From contig CAZTLW010000090.1 in the NCBI GenBank assembly GCA_964614585.1, positions 1 to 9,633 of the forward strand: DNA of 9,633 nt, read 5' to 3'. The stretch comes from JAHEFX01 sp964614585. Its GTDB lineage: Bacteria; Actinomycetota; Acidimicrobiia; Spongiisociales; JAENVV01. The notes below the pieces were generated by a model. That model was not told the DNA's origin, searched no databases, and saw only the letters and a list, made by a program, of their open reading frames with translations. The position numbers were made by a program, and so were the translations under genes. This document shows positions 1 to 7,076 of the stretch, piece by piece (position 1 is the first letter of the stretch; each line of letters begins with the position of its first letter).

Positions 1-22
1 TCCGGGGCCGGAGTTGGAGCTT

Positions 23-96
23 GCGGGTGTAGCTCAATGGTAGAGCAGCAGCCTTCCAAGCTGACGACGGGGGTTCGATTCCCCTCACCCGCTCCA
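23..96 (+). tRNA. tRNA-Gly (anticodon TCC)
   Basis: The stretch folds as a full cloverleaf. A perfect 7-bp acceptor stem pairs 23-29 with 86-92. The D arm is 32-35/43-46 with loop AATGGTA. The anticodon loop is CTTCCAA (53-59) with anticodon TCC at 55-57, reading GGA/GGG glycine codons. The variable loop is four bases (65-68). The T arm is 69-73/81-85 with the classic TTCGATT loop. The CCA end is encoded at 94-96 after discriminator T93. One oddity is that the outer anticodon-stem pair is G48·A64, a mismatch where most such tRNAs have a Watson-Crick pair; the other four pairs are canonical. Nothing in the fold otherwise suggests a pseudogene. Confidence 0.97.
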
Positions 97-128
97 GCCC
101 CTGTTCGAGTCTTCGCATTCCGTGGGCC

Positions 129-153
129 GTGAGCGTCGGGTTCCGACGCTCAC
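129..153. repeat. Perfect 11-bp hairpin downstream of the tRNA
   Basis: GTGAGCGTCGG (129-139) is exactly complementary to CCGACGCTCAC (143-153), with a GTT loop. No T-tract follows, so it is not a classical intrinsic terminator, although it could serve as a 3' boundary for the tRNA transcript. The left arm can also pair over 10 bases with a second copy of the right arm at 175-184, giving two mutually exclusive folds. Confidence 0.75.
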
Positions 154-189
154 AACCCTGGGTAGGCGAACTGGCGACGCTCACAACCC
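144..189. repeat. 15-base direct repeat, 31-base period
   Basis: CGACGCTCACAACCC occurs at 144-158 and again at 175-189. Each copy runs into a small palindrome: ACCCTGGGT at 155-163 and AACCCAGGGTT at 185-195. A further 10-base repeat, GGGTAGGCGA, occurs at 160-169 and 232-241. The pattern looks like a small repeated intergenic element. I see no open reading frame with credible content here. Function is unknown. Confidence 0.7.
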
Positions 190-311
190 AGGGTTGGGCT
201 TCCGCTCCCATGTTTGGCCCATCCGCTCCTCGGGTAGGCGACGTATACATGTGAATCCACAACGTGTCGGATCCGCCCATCCGGCACAGCCGCAAGCAAG
301 TCCCCGCCGTG

Positions 312-329
312 CCCCGCCAGCCGGCGGGG
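312..329 (-). terminator. GC hairpin just past the five-gene operon
   Basis: CCCCGCC (312-318) pairs with GGCGGGG (323-329) across the loop AGCC. The hairpin begins about 10 bases after the TGA of the last operon gene (339-341), where a terminator is expected. On the minus strand no U-tract follows; the sequence continues GC-rich. If it terminates, it is of the U-poor kind often proposed in actinobacteria. On the plus strand a weak T-containing run follows (TCTTGT), so it could also act on readthrough from the tRNA side. Confidence 0.5.
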
Positions 330-338
330 TCTTGTGAT

Positions 339-1676
339 TCAGAGCCAGACGACGTCCATCCGCAAGGCCTCGGCCAGTCCGGCCAACTCCGCCCGCACGT
401 CGCCGTGGACGATGCCGTAGTGGTGGTCGAGTCCCTCGGCCATCACCGTCGCCAGGACCTCGTCGCCCGCCCGGTCCATCCGGACCACACCCGACGTGCC
501 GTGGTAGGGCCGGGGCCGGTCCAGCACCTCCCCGCCACCGAGCACCAACCGTGGCATCCCCAACGAGGCCGAGAACCGCGCCACCGTCACCCGGCCCGGT
601 CGGAAGCGGAACTGGCGCAGCAGCGGCAGCCCCCGGTTGGGGTGGTCGGCGGCTGCCGGCACCTCACCGGCCATCGATTCGGGGGCGAGGCCACAGTGCC
701 AGAACGCCATCGTCCCGTCCTCGGCCACGTCGACCAGGTCGGCCACCATCGGTTCGGCCCCGGCCGCCTCCCGAAGCACCAGCGCCGTGAGCGTGCCCGG
801 CACGTCCGCCTCGCAGGTGGCCGGCACCCCCGCGTCGGCCAACAGCCCCTGGGCGGCGCACGCTGCCGCCCCGAACGCGGTGAAGCACTCGGGCCAACAC
901 CGGGTGGCCACCCCGTCCCAACCCCGCTCCTCGACGAGGGCCGCCAGCCCGAGGTGTAACTGGAGGGCCGCGTCCACGGCTCCCGGGTCCCGGTCCTCGA
1001 TGGCCGTCAGGTCGTCGACCAGCCGATGGGCCGGAGCGGGGTCGAGGCTCGACGCCCGCTCGAAGAGGACGTCGAGGTCCACCCGGTCCACGGTCGGTGA
1101 ACCGGCCGCCGCCAGCACGGCGTGGTCGGCCAAACAGGGCGTGAACCCCGCAGGCGGGTCGCCCACGAGGCCCACGGTGAGGCCTGCGAGCCGGTCGGCG
1201 AGGCGAGTCCCTGCGTCGATGTCGGCGTCGACCGTGGGCCCGGGACGAGCCGTCGGGGCTCCGGCCAGGGCGGCGGTGAGCGCCTCGCCGACTCCGTCGC
1301 CGGCCGGGTCGGCATACAGCCAACGGACGTCGTGGCCCCGACGCCGAAGCTCATAGGCGGCGAGGTTGATCCCGCACAGGGCATTGAGTCGCAACCGGTC
1401 GCCGGTCCGCGGCTCGGGCACCCCCCACAGCACGATCGGGACCTCGGCGTCACCGACCACCGCCGCCGGCAGCGTGCTGTCGGCGAACGTGGCCATGAGC
1501 AGCACGATGGCGTCGGCGTCGTCCTCGGGGACGGGCGCACCCGGCGCCTCGACCAGCAGGTCCGCCGACCCGACGACCTCGTGGTCGGTGATCGATGCCA
1601 GGGCCATGGTCGCCACCTCGGCGGCGAGGGGGATGTCGAAGGTCGTGCGGGCGATGGCGACGAACCGCAGCTTCAC
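339..1676 (-). CDS. L-fucose/L-arabinose isomerase-like sugar isomerase, candidate sulfoquinovose isomerase
   Basis: The 445-residue cytosolic protein belongs, by its pattern, to the L-fucose isomerase-like aldose-ketose isomerase superfamily. Visible C-terminal blocks are RCWPE (259-263), CEAD (288-291, likely metal-binding acidic residues), FWHCGLAPE (325-333) and a His-rich stretch HHYGIVHGD (418-426). The N-terminal part is the more variable substrate-side region. The start is GTG at 1676: GGAGGTG lies at 1687-1681 on the minus strand, with 6 bases between GGAGG and the GTG, and the start overlaps the aldolase stop as GTGA (4 bases). It is the last gene of the operon. Next to a YihV-like kinase and YihT-like aldolase, the natural role is aldose to ketose conversion feeding the kinase, i.e. 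sulfoquinovose to sulfofructose. I recall that sulfo-EMP2 and transaldolase-type sulfoglycolysis use isomerases of this superfamily rather than YihS. Substrate is inferred from context, not from residues; another deoxy or modified sugar is possible. Confidence 0.8.
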   Translation of the reverse strand: MKLRFVAIARTTFDIPLAAEVATMALASITDHEVVGSADLLVEAPGAPVPEDDADAIVLLMATFADSTLPAAVVGDAEVPIVLWGVPEPRTGDRLRLNALCGINLAAYELRRRGHDVRWLYADPAGDGVGEALTAALAGAPTARPGPTVDADIDAGTRLADRLAGLTVGLVGDPPAGFTPCLADHAVLAAAGSPTVDRVDLDVLFERASSLDPAPAHRLVDDLTAIEDRDPGAVDAALQLHLGLAALVEERGWDGVATRCWPECFTAFGAAACAAQGLLADAGVPATCEADVPGTLTALVLREAAGAEPMVADLVDVAEDGTMAFWHCGLAPESMAGEVPAAADHPNRGLPLLRQFRFRPGRVTVARFSASLGMPRLVLGGGEVLDRPRPYHGTSGVVRMDRAGDEVLATVMAEGLDHHYGIVHGDVRAELAGLAEALRMDVVWL

Positions 1677-2701
1677 GATGCACCTCCGTAGGTCTCGGCG
1701 AAGTCGACGCCGACACCGTCGGGCGCCGCCAGGTCCGGATGCTCGAACCATGGTCGGGCCGATCGGGCGGTGTCGTCCACGAGCGTGCGCAGGTAGGGCA
1801 CTGCGTCCCGGCGGAGCACGGCCCGGCAGGCCTCGAGGTCGGGGAACGCCGCCATCGCCTCGGCCCAGATCGCCCGTCCGGCGAGGAACCCGCTGGCACC
1901 GGCGTCGAGGGCGTAGTGGAGGACCCGCCGGAAGTCGTCGGCCGACGCCCCCGCCGAGAGCATGACCCAGGGCCGACCGGCCGCCCGATCCAGCGCCGAG
2001 AACCAACCGCCCGTGGTGCCGTCGTCCTCGCCGGGCGCCGGGAGCGCGGCGGCCGGGATCGGGCTCTCGAGCTTGAAGAGGTCGACGCCGAACGCCGGGT
2101 CGGCGAACGCCTCGACGCTCTCGATCACCGCCTCGGCCCGCTTGCCGGGGTCCTCGGCGTACTCGTCGCCGCTCCCATGGCCGGCGGCGAAGGGATACAC
2201 GAGCAACTCGAAGACGAAGGGCAGGTCGTGACGTCGGCACGCCTCGCCCACCTCGGCGACCCATGCCTGCTGGTGCTCGCGCACCGCCGGATCGGCGTCG
2301 GGCCGGTACCAGGCGAGCACCTTCACGGCGTCACCGCCGAGCCGGGCGATCGCCTCCACCGACCAGCCGGGGATGGGACCCGAGCGCCGCCCGCCCGGCC
2401 CGTCGTCGTAGACGGCGTGCTCGAGGGTCACGAGCAACCCGCGTCGCGGGTCGAGGTGCCGCCACCCGTCCGGATAGGCGATGAGTGGGTCGACGAGCAC
2501 CGCCGACACCTCCCGGGAGAGTTCCTCCAGGAGCAGCGTCTTGACGGCCGACACGTCCTCGCGGCGTGGCGTCTGCTCACCCCGCGCCTCGGCCACCAAC
2601 CGCTCGATCGGCGGGCGCTGGTCGACGGCCAGCATCGTGAAGCGTCCCTGCCGGTCCGCCAGTCGTCGCAGTCGCCAGTACTTGCCGGCGGTCATGGCCA
2701 T
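1673..2701 (-). CDS. yihT: Class I (LacD/YihT-type) aldolase, candidate sulfofructose-1-phosphate aldolase
   Basis: The 342-residue protein is a Schiff-base aldolase of the tagatose-bisphosphate (LacD) / sulfofructosephosphate (YihT) family. Family blocks in order are FTMLAVDQR (21-29), VKVLAWYRPD (126-135), VDLFKLESP (206-214), where Lys210 is the expected Schiff-base lysine, and PWVMLSAGAS to GFLAGRAIW (244-279), a phosphate-site region shared with YihT and LacD. The predicted reaction is sulfofructose-1-phosphate to DHAP plus sulfolactaldehyde. The start is ATG at 2701, seven bases after GGAGG. A second ATG at 2695 overlaps the kinase stop as ATGA but sits 13 bases from the ribosome site. 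The gene overlaps the kinase by 10 bases and the isomerase by 4. The body is somewhat longer than YihT (about 290 residues), with a C-terminal extension and an Asp/Glu/Gly-rich insert near 223-232. LacD-type tagatose-bisphosphate activity cannot be excluded by sequence alone; the kinase next door favours a sulfosugar. Confidence 0.85.
   Translation of the reverse strand: MAMTAGKYWRLRRLADRQGRFTMLAVDQRPPIERLVAEARGEQTPRREDVSAVKTLLLEELSREVSAVLVDPLIAYPDGWRHLDPRRGLLVTLEHAVYDDGPGGRRSGPIPGWSVEAIARLGGDAVKVLAWYRPDADPAVREHQQAWVAEVGEACRRHDLPFVFELLVYPFAAGHGSGDEYAEDPGKRAEAVIESVEAFADPAFGVDLFKLESPIPAAALPAPGEDDGTTGGWFSALDRAAGRPWVMLSAGASADDFRRVLHYALDAGASGFLAGRAIWAEAMAAFPDLEACRAVLRRDAVPYLRTLVDDTARSARPWFEHPDLAAPDGVGVDFAETYGGAS
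1681..1687 (-). promoter_or_regulatory. Shine-Dalgarno fixing the GTG start of the isomerase
   Basis: GGAGGTG on the minus strand lies inside the end of the aldolase gene, with 6 bases between GGAGG and the GTG at 1676. It supports the GTG start over any ATG upstream or downstream and indicates translational coupling. Confidence 0.75.
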
Positions 2702-3570
2702 GTCCGTGCCTCCAGTTCGTCGACGTCGCCTCGGGTGGGGATCCCGGCCCGCCCGCCCGGTCGGGTGCATTTGATCGCCGCGGCGGCCGTGGCGAATCGA
2801 GCGGCCGCCGCCGCCTCACGACCCTCGGCCAGTGCCAGCGCGAAGGCCCCGTGGAAGACGTCGCCGGCCCCGAGGGTGTCCACCACATCCACCGCCGGCG
2901 GCGTCAACCGACGGATCTCACCGGCCTCGAGCCACAGGACCCCGTCGGCGCCGACCGTGACCGCCACCCACGCCGCCGTCCGGTCGGCCAACTCGGCGAG
3001 CGCCCGTTCGGGTTCCTCGGTCCCCAGGGCGTCGATCGCCGCCACCACGTGGCTGGCGGTGGTGATCGCCGTCTCCGGCAGGCGGCCGTCGGTGCGGTCG
3101 AGGTCGAGCACACCGGCCACGCCCCGGTCGCGGGCAGCCGCCATGGCCGCCTCGGCGCCGGTCGGCCACCGCACGTCGGCCAGGTAGGCATCGGCGGCCG
3201 GGAGCCGATCGGGGGGAGCGTCGAAGAGCCGGGCGTCGGTGTGGTTGATGATGGTGCGGTCGCCGTCGGCGGTGACGAGCACCGCCGACACGGGCGAGCC
3301 GACGTCGGCGACCGTCTCCACCCCGTCGGTGTCCACGCCCTCGTCGGCCAGGTCGCCGATGATCAGGCTGCCGAGTGGGTCGTCGCCGACCCGTCCGACG
3401 AACCGGGCGGAGCCCCCGAGGCGGGCCACGGTCACGGCGGCGTTGGCGGCCGGCCCGCCACCCACCAGGCGACCCGACCGGGCGAAGTGCTTGCCCGGTC
3501 CGGTCGGCAGCCGGTCGGCGCCGAGCACCAGGTCGGCGACGGCGAGCCCGACCGCGCAGACCGAGCTCAT
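2692..3570 (-). CDS. yihV: PfkB-family sugar kinase, probable 6-deoxy-6-sulfofructose kinase (YihV-like)
   Basis: The 292-residue ribokinase/PfkB-fold kinase transfers phosphate from ATP to the C1 hydroxyl of a ketose. Blocks seen are the first PfkB signature region GGGPAANAAVTVARLGG (37-53), VTVGADG (204-210) on the nucleotide side, and the second signature DTLGAGDVFHGAFA (231-244) with catalytic-base Asp237. The end carries KCTRPGGRAGIP (267-278). From memory, E. coli YihV has nearly the same C-terminal block, and its sulfonate is held by Lys27, Asn109 and Arg138. Here Lys27 (GPGKHFA), Asn109 (RTIINH) and Arg134 (ADVRW) occupy the matching contexts. That makes sulfofructose a much better guess than fructose, tagatose or 5-dehydro-2-deoxygluconate. 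Length matches the family. ATG 3570 overlaps the preceding stop as ATGA, indicating coupled translation. The substrate is a strong inference from family and residues; no direct proof exists here. Confidence 0.88.
   Translation of the reverse strand: MSSVCAVGLAVADLVLGADRLPTGPGKHFARSGRLVGGGPAANAAVTVARLGGSARFVGRVGDDPLGSLIIGDLADEGVDTDGVETVADVGSPVSAVLVTADGDRTIINHTDARLFDAPPDRLPAADAYLADVRWPTGAEAAMAAARDRGVAGVLDLDRTDGRLPETAITTASHVVAAIDALGTEEPERALAELADRTAAWVAVTVGADGVLWLEAGEIRRLTPPAVDVVDTLGAGDVFHGAFALALAEGREAAAAARFATAAAAIKCTRPGGRAGIPTRGDVDELEARTWP
2709..2713 (-). promoter_or_regulatory. Shine-Dalgarno deciding the aldolase start
   Basis: GGAGG on the minus strand lies within the last codons of the kinase. 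Its 7-base spacing to ATG 2701, against 13 bases to ATG 2695, is the reason for choosing the longer start. Confidence 0.65.
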
Positions 3571-4477
3571 GGCCCGAGCGCCTCGAGGACCGCGTCGGCG
3601 ACGACCGTCCCGATCCGGCGGTTCGACTCCTCGGTGATGCCCGCCACGTGCGGCGTGAGGATGAGATTGGGCGACCCGGCGAGGGGGGCGAGTTGGGCCT
3701 CGGTGGGCGGCTCGTCGGCGAAGACGTCGAGGGCGGCCCCGCCGAGCCGACCGGCCCGGAGGGCGTCGCCGACGGCGGCGTGGTCGACGACCCCGCCACG
3801 GGACGTGTCCACGAGCCACGCACCGGCGGGGAGAAGGGCGAGGCGGGCGGCGTCGAGCAGCCCGCGGGTGTCCTCGGTGAGCGGGACGTGGACCGAGATC
3901 GCATGGGAGCGGGCGAGCAACTCGTCGAGTGGCAGGTTGGGGATCCCCTCGGGCGAGGCGATCGGGTCGTGGCCGGCCACCTCCATGCCCAGGGCGTCGG
4001 CCCGACGGGCGACCTCCCGGGCGGTGTGGCCCAGCCCGACCAGGCCGAGCCGCCGCCCGGCCAGTTCTCGTCCCACGTACTCGGTGCGCGGCCACTCGCC
4101 GGCGAGGATCCGCTCGGTGGCCCCGAGCGCCGGGCGGGCGAGGGCGAAGAGCGCCCCGATCACGTGCTCGGCCACGGCGGCGGCGTTGGCGCCGATGGCG
4201 GGCCGCACGGCGACGCCCGCCTCGTCGCAGGCCGCCAGGTCGATGTTGTCCAGGCCGACTCCGAGCCGCCCCACCACGACCAACGCCGGGGCCGCCGCCA
4301 CCACCTCGGCGTCGACCTGCGTCCGGTTGCGGACCACGAGGGCCCGAGCGTCGCCGACGGCGGCCAACAGTCGGGCGCGGTCGGTGGCGAGGTCGGGGTC
4401 GTAGCGGACCGAGGTGGCCGCCTCGAGGCGCTCGACCGCCTGGCGGTCCATGAACTCGGAGACGACGACGTCGGCCA

Positions 4478-4478
<1 letters not shown>
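3567..4478 (-). CDS. slcC: D-isomer-specific 2-hydroxyacid dehydrogenase, candidate (S)-sulfolactate dehydrogenase
   Basis: The 303-residue NAD-dependent dehydrogenase lacks any C-terminal ACT domain, unlike long forms of phosphoglycerate dehydrogenase. It shows the N-terminal SEFMD (7-11) and YDPDL (26-30), RLGVGLDNID (71-80), the Rossmann loop LGLVGLGHTAREV (144-156), then DTSRGGVVD (224-232, catalytic Arg227), DVFADEPP (251-258, catalytic Glu256) and LTPHVAGITEESN (274-286, catalytic His277). Asp171 after strand two suggests NAD rather than NADP. The nucleotide loop reads GLGHTA, so the third glycine of GxGxxG is alanine. The SEFMD, VVRNRT and TEESN features resemble SlcC, which oxidises (S)-sulfolactate to sulfopyruvate, as I recall it. 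In this operon that would act on sulfolactate derived from sulfolactaldehyde. Alternatives are phosphoglycerate dehydrogenase or hydroxypyruvate reductase. The ATG at 4478 overlaps the preceding TGA by one base (TGATG), and no clear Shine-Dalgarno is seen. Confidence 0.85.
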
Positions 4479-5701
<1,223 letters not shown>

Positions 5702-5715
5702 CGTGTCCGAGGCTA
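5702..5715 (-). promoter_or_regulatory. Candidate leaderless promoter of the five-gene operon
   Basis: On the minus strand TAGCCT (5715-5710) lies 8 bases before ATG 5701. This fits the actinobacterial TANNNT -10 box placed so that transcription begins at the start codon. No Shine-Dalgarno lies in front of this ATG, which agrees with a leaderless message. No convincing -35 is visible. Confidence 0.5.
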
Positions 5716-5749
5716 TCGACTCCCCCGATCCGACGATCCGAGTCGATAG
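5713..5749. promoter_or_regulatory. Inverted repeat with internal tandem repeat in the divergent promoter region
   Basis: CTATCGACTC (5713-5722) and GAGTCGATAG (5740-5749) are perfect 10-base inverted copies 17 bases apart. Between them, the 8-base unit CGATCCGA is repeated head to tail (5726-5733 and 5734-5741). The outer ends of the arms enter the two divergent -10 boxes, TAGCCT on the minus strand and TAGGGT on the plus strand. A bound protein here would cover both promoters. The symmetry may mark an operator, or may simply reflect two similar promoters back to back. Confidence 0.6.
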
Positions 5750-5759
5750 GGTGCGCGCC
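5747..5759 (+). promoter_or_regulatory. Candidate leaderless promoter of the DUF1643 gene
   Basis: TAGGGT (5747-5752) is followed by 7 bases and then ATG 5760, the spacing expected when the transcript begins at the start codon. No Shine-Dalgarno precedes the ATG. Confidence 0.55.
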
Positions 5760-6338
5760 ATGTCGGCGCCCGACCCGTTGCTGCTCCCCGTCCCGGACGG
5801 GTGCGTCGTGAGCACGGGGGTCGACGAGCTCGGGACCGGCACCTCGGTGGAGTCCGCCTGCGGCACCCGGCGCTACCGCCTCTCCCGGACGTGGGACCCC
5901 GATCGACCCCGGATCGCCTGGTGCCTGCTCAATCCCTCCACGGCGACGGCCGAGGTCGCCGACCAGACGCTGCGCCGCGTCGCCGGCTTCTCGGTGGCCT
6001 GGGGCTTCGGGTCCGCCGAGGTCGTGAACCTCTTCTCGCTCCGGTCGACCGATCCCCAGGGCCTGGTCGGCCACGACGACCCGGAGGGCCCCCACGCCGA
6101 CGAGGCCATCGACCGGGCGGTTGCCGGCGCCGACCGGGTGGTGCTCGCCTGGGGCTCGGGTGGGTGGTACCGCAGTCGGGGAGCGAGCGTCGTCGATCGG
6201 CTGGCGGCGGCCGGGGTGGCGGCCCAATGCCTCGGCGTGACGGTCAACGGGCAGCCGCGCCACCCCCTCTACCTGGCGGGGGTGACCGAGCCCGCCGACT
6301 ACCGCTCGGCGTCGGCGAACGCCGGGTGGGCCTCGTAG
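5760..6338 (+). CDS. DUF1643-family protein of unknown function
   Basis: The 192-residue soluble protein carries the hallmark order of DUF1643: a short N-terminal lead, then LLNPSTA (56-62), DQTLRRV (68-74), VVNLFSLRSTDP (88-99), LAWGSGG (129-135) and NGQPRHPLYL (163-172). No signal peptide or membrane segment is visible. The biochemical role of the family is not known to me. ATG 5760 is chosen because the family-like part begins soon after it and a -10 box sits 7 bases upstream; upstream in-frame codons would run through the promoter repeat and into the divergent gene. It is divergently transcribed from the five-gene operon and its last 40 bases overlap the end of the macrodomain gene on the other strand. 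The conserved part ends near residue 172, so the overlap involves only the non-conserved tail. Confidence 0.85.
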   Translation: MSAPDPLLLPVPDGCVVSTGVDELGTGTSVESACGTRRYRLSRTWDPDRPRIAWCLLNPSTATAEVADQTLRRVAGFSVAWGFGSAEVVNLFSLRSTDPQGLVGHDDPEGPHADEAIDRAVAGADRVVLAWGSGGWYRSRGASVVDRLAAAGVAAQCLGVTVNGQPRHPLYLAGVTEPADYRSASANAGWAS

Positions 6339-6823
6339 AGCGCTCGGTTCTCGGGGTCGAAGAGGCAGAAGACGACCTCGTCGACATCCCGTTCTCGCTC
6401 GGCGAGCACGTCGGCCACCACGTCGACGGCCCGGTCCTTGGGGTAGCCGAAGACGCCCGTGGAGATGTTCGGGAAGGCGATCGTCCTGGCCCCGAGCCGC
6501 TCGGCGGCGTCGAGACAGCCCCGGTAGCAGGCGGCCAGCTGCGAGCGCATCTCCTCGGGTCGGTCCGCGTCCCAGACGGGGCCGACCGTGTGGAGCACCC
6601 AGCGGGCGGGCAGCCGGTACCCGTCGGAGACGAACACCTCGCCGACCGGTAGCGGCCCGTGCCGCTCGACGTGGGCCCGGCCGGCCGCGGCGAGCTCGGG
6701 CCCGGCCGCCCGATGGAGGGCCCCGTCGACGCCCCCACCGCCCTGCAGGCGGCCGTTGGCGGCGTTGACGACGGCATCGACTCCCAGGGAGGTGATGTCG
6801 TCGGAGGTGAGCCGGACCCGCAT
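6299..6823 (-). CDS. Macrodomain (ADP-ribose-binding) protein, O-acetyl-ADP-ribose deacetylase-like
   Basis: The 174-residue single-domain protein is a typical MacroD/YmdB-like macrodomain. The first ligand loop is AVVNAANGRLQGGGGVDGAL (17-36), with Asn20, Asn23 and Asp33 in the positions used for ADP-ribose binding and deacetylation in the family. The diphosphate loop is FPNISTGVFGYP (117-128). Known family activities are hydrolysis of O-acetyl-ADP-ribose and removal of mono-ADP-ribose from proteins or nucleic acid. It follows the small membrane protein with a one-base stop/start overlap (TGATG), so the two are probably co-translated. The 3' end overlaps the DUF1643 gene by 40 bases, tail to tail. 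No NAD-consuming ADP-ribosyltransferase is visible nearby, so a toxin-antitoxin role is not supported. Confidence 0.93.
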   Translation of the reverse strand: MRVRLTSDDITSLGVDAVVNAANGRLQGGGGVDGALHRAAGPELAAAGRAHVERHGPLPVGEVFVSDGYRLPARWVLHTVGPVWDADRPEEMRSQLAACYRGCLDAAERLGARTIAFPNISTGVFGYPKDRAVDVVADVLAERERDVDEVVFCLFDPENRALYEAHPAFADAER

Positions 6824-7041
6824 CACCCGGTGAACGTGCTGATCCCGCCCCACACCGCCATGACCACGCCGACCGCCATCAGGAAGACGACCCGCCCGGT
6901 CCGGAAGCTGCCGGTGGCGTCGGCGGGACGCCGGCCCCGCACGTGCTGGTAGATGGCGAAGCCGTTGCCCACGAGGAGCGCCAGGCCGAGCCCGAGGACG
7001 AGCTCGGTGAGGATGTCGTCGAGTCCGAGGATTTCGGCCAC
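6823..7041 (-). CDS. Small two-helix membrane protein, unknown function
   Basis: The 72-residue protein has two hydrophobic segments, about residues 14-31 and 51-70. They are joined by a short basic loop (Arg35, Arg37, Arg38, Arg47, Arg50), which by the positive-inside rule places the loop in the cytoplasm and both ends outside. There is no signal peptidase site and I recognise no family. The start is GTG at 7041, with a TATCGT box 6 bases upstream and no Shine-Dalgarno. It overlaps the macrodomain ATG by one base, which argues that it is a real expressed gene. A later start would cut into the first helix. Confidence 0.68.
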   Translation of the reverse strand: MAEILGLDDILTELVLGLGLALLVGNGFAIYQHVRGRRPADATGSFRTGRVVFLMAVGVVMAVWGGISTFTG

Positions 7042-7053
7042 GGCCCGACGATA
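7042..7053 (-). promoter_or_regulatory. Candidate leaderless promoter of the membrane protein-macrodomain pair
   Basis: On the minus strand TATCGT (7053-7048) lies 6 bases before the GTG at 7041. It fits the TANNNT pattern seen at other starts in this window. No Shine-Dalgarno is present. Confidence 0.42.
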
Positions 7054-7063
7054 CCGGGGCGGG

Positions 7064-7076
7064 TAGCTTTTCCCCC
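7064..7076 (+). promoter_or_regulatory. Candidate leaderless promoter of the PhzF-family gene
   Basis: TAGCTT (7064-7069) followed by 7 bases leads straight to ATG 7077. There is no purine-rich ribosome site; the bases before the ATG are TTCCCCC. Confidence 0.52.

Larger units (their letters stand above)
97..338. other. Non-coding gap between tRNA-Gly and the convergent operon
   Basis: About 240 bases lie between the tRNA and the end of the minus-strand operon. Short open frames exist in this stretch but show no start signal and no recognisable protein. The visible content is the hairpin at 129-153, the direct repeats at 144-189 and 160-241, an AT-richer patch around 243-256 containing GTATAC and ACATGT palindromes, and the hairpin at 312-329. 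Confidence 0.6.

Noticed and set aside
264..959. Plus-strand frame beginning in the post-tRNA gap
   Set aside because: It runs antisense through the isomerase and has His/Arg/Pro-rich content without motifs; the gap itself shows no promoter for it.
2692..3570. IolC (5-dehydro-2-deoxygluconokinase) of an inositol operon, or LacC of a tagatose operon
   Set aside because: No other iol or lac-tagatose gene is present, and the KCTRPGGRAGIP end plus the Lys27/Asn109/Arg134 set point to the YihV group.
2851..4404. Long plus-strand open frame opposite the kinase and dehydrogenase
   Set aside because: It is antisense to two genes with clear catalytic motifs. Its composition is the Arg/Gly/Pro/His-rich bias typical of GC-rich shadow frames and it shows no recognisable domain.
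6299..7041. DarTG-like toxin-antitoxin system from the macrodomain
   Set aside because: The neighbour is a tiny membrane protein, not an ADP-ribosyltransferase, and the macrodomain is a lone short MacroD type.
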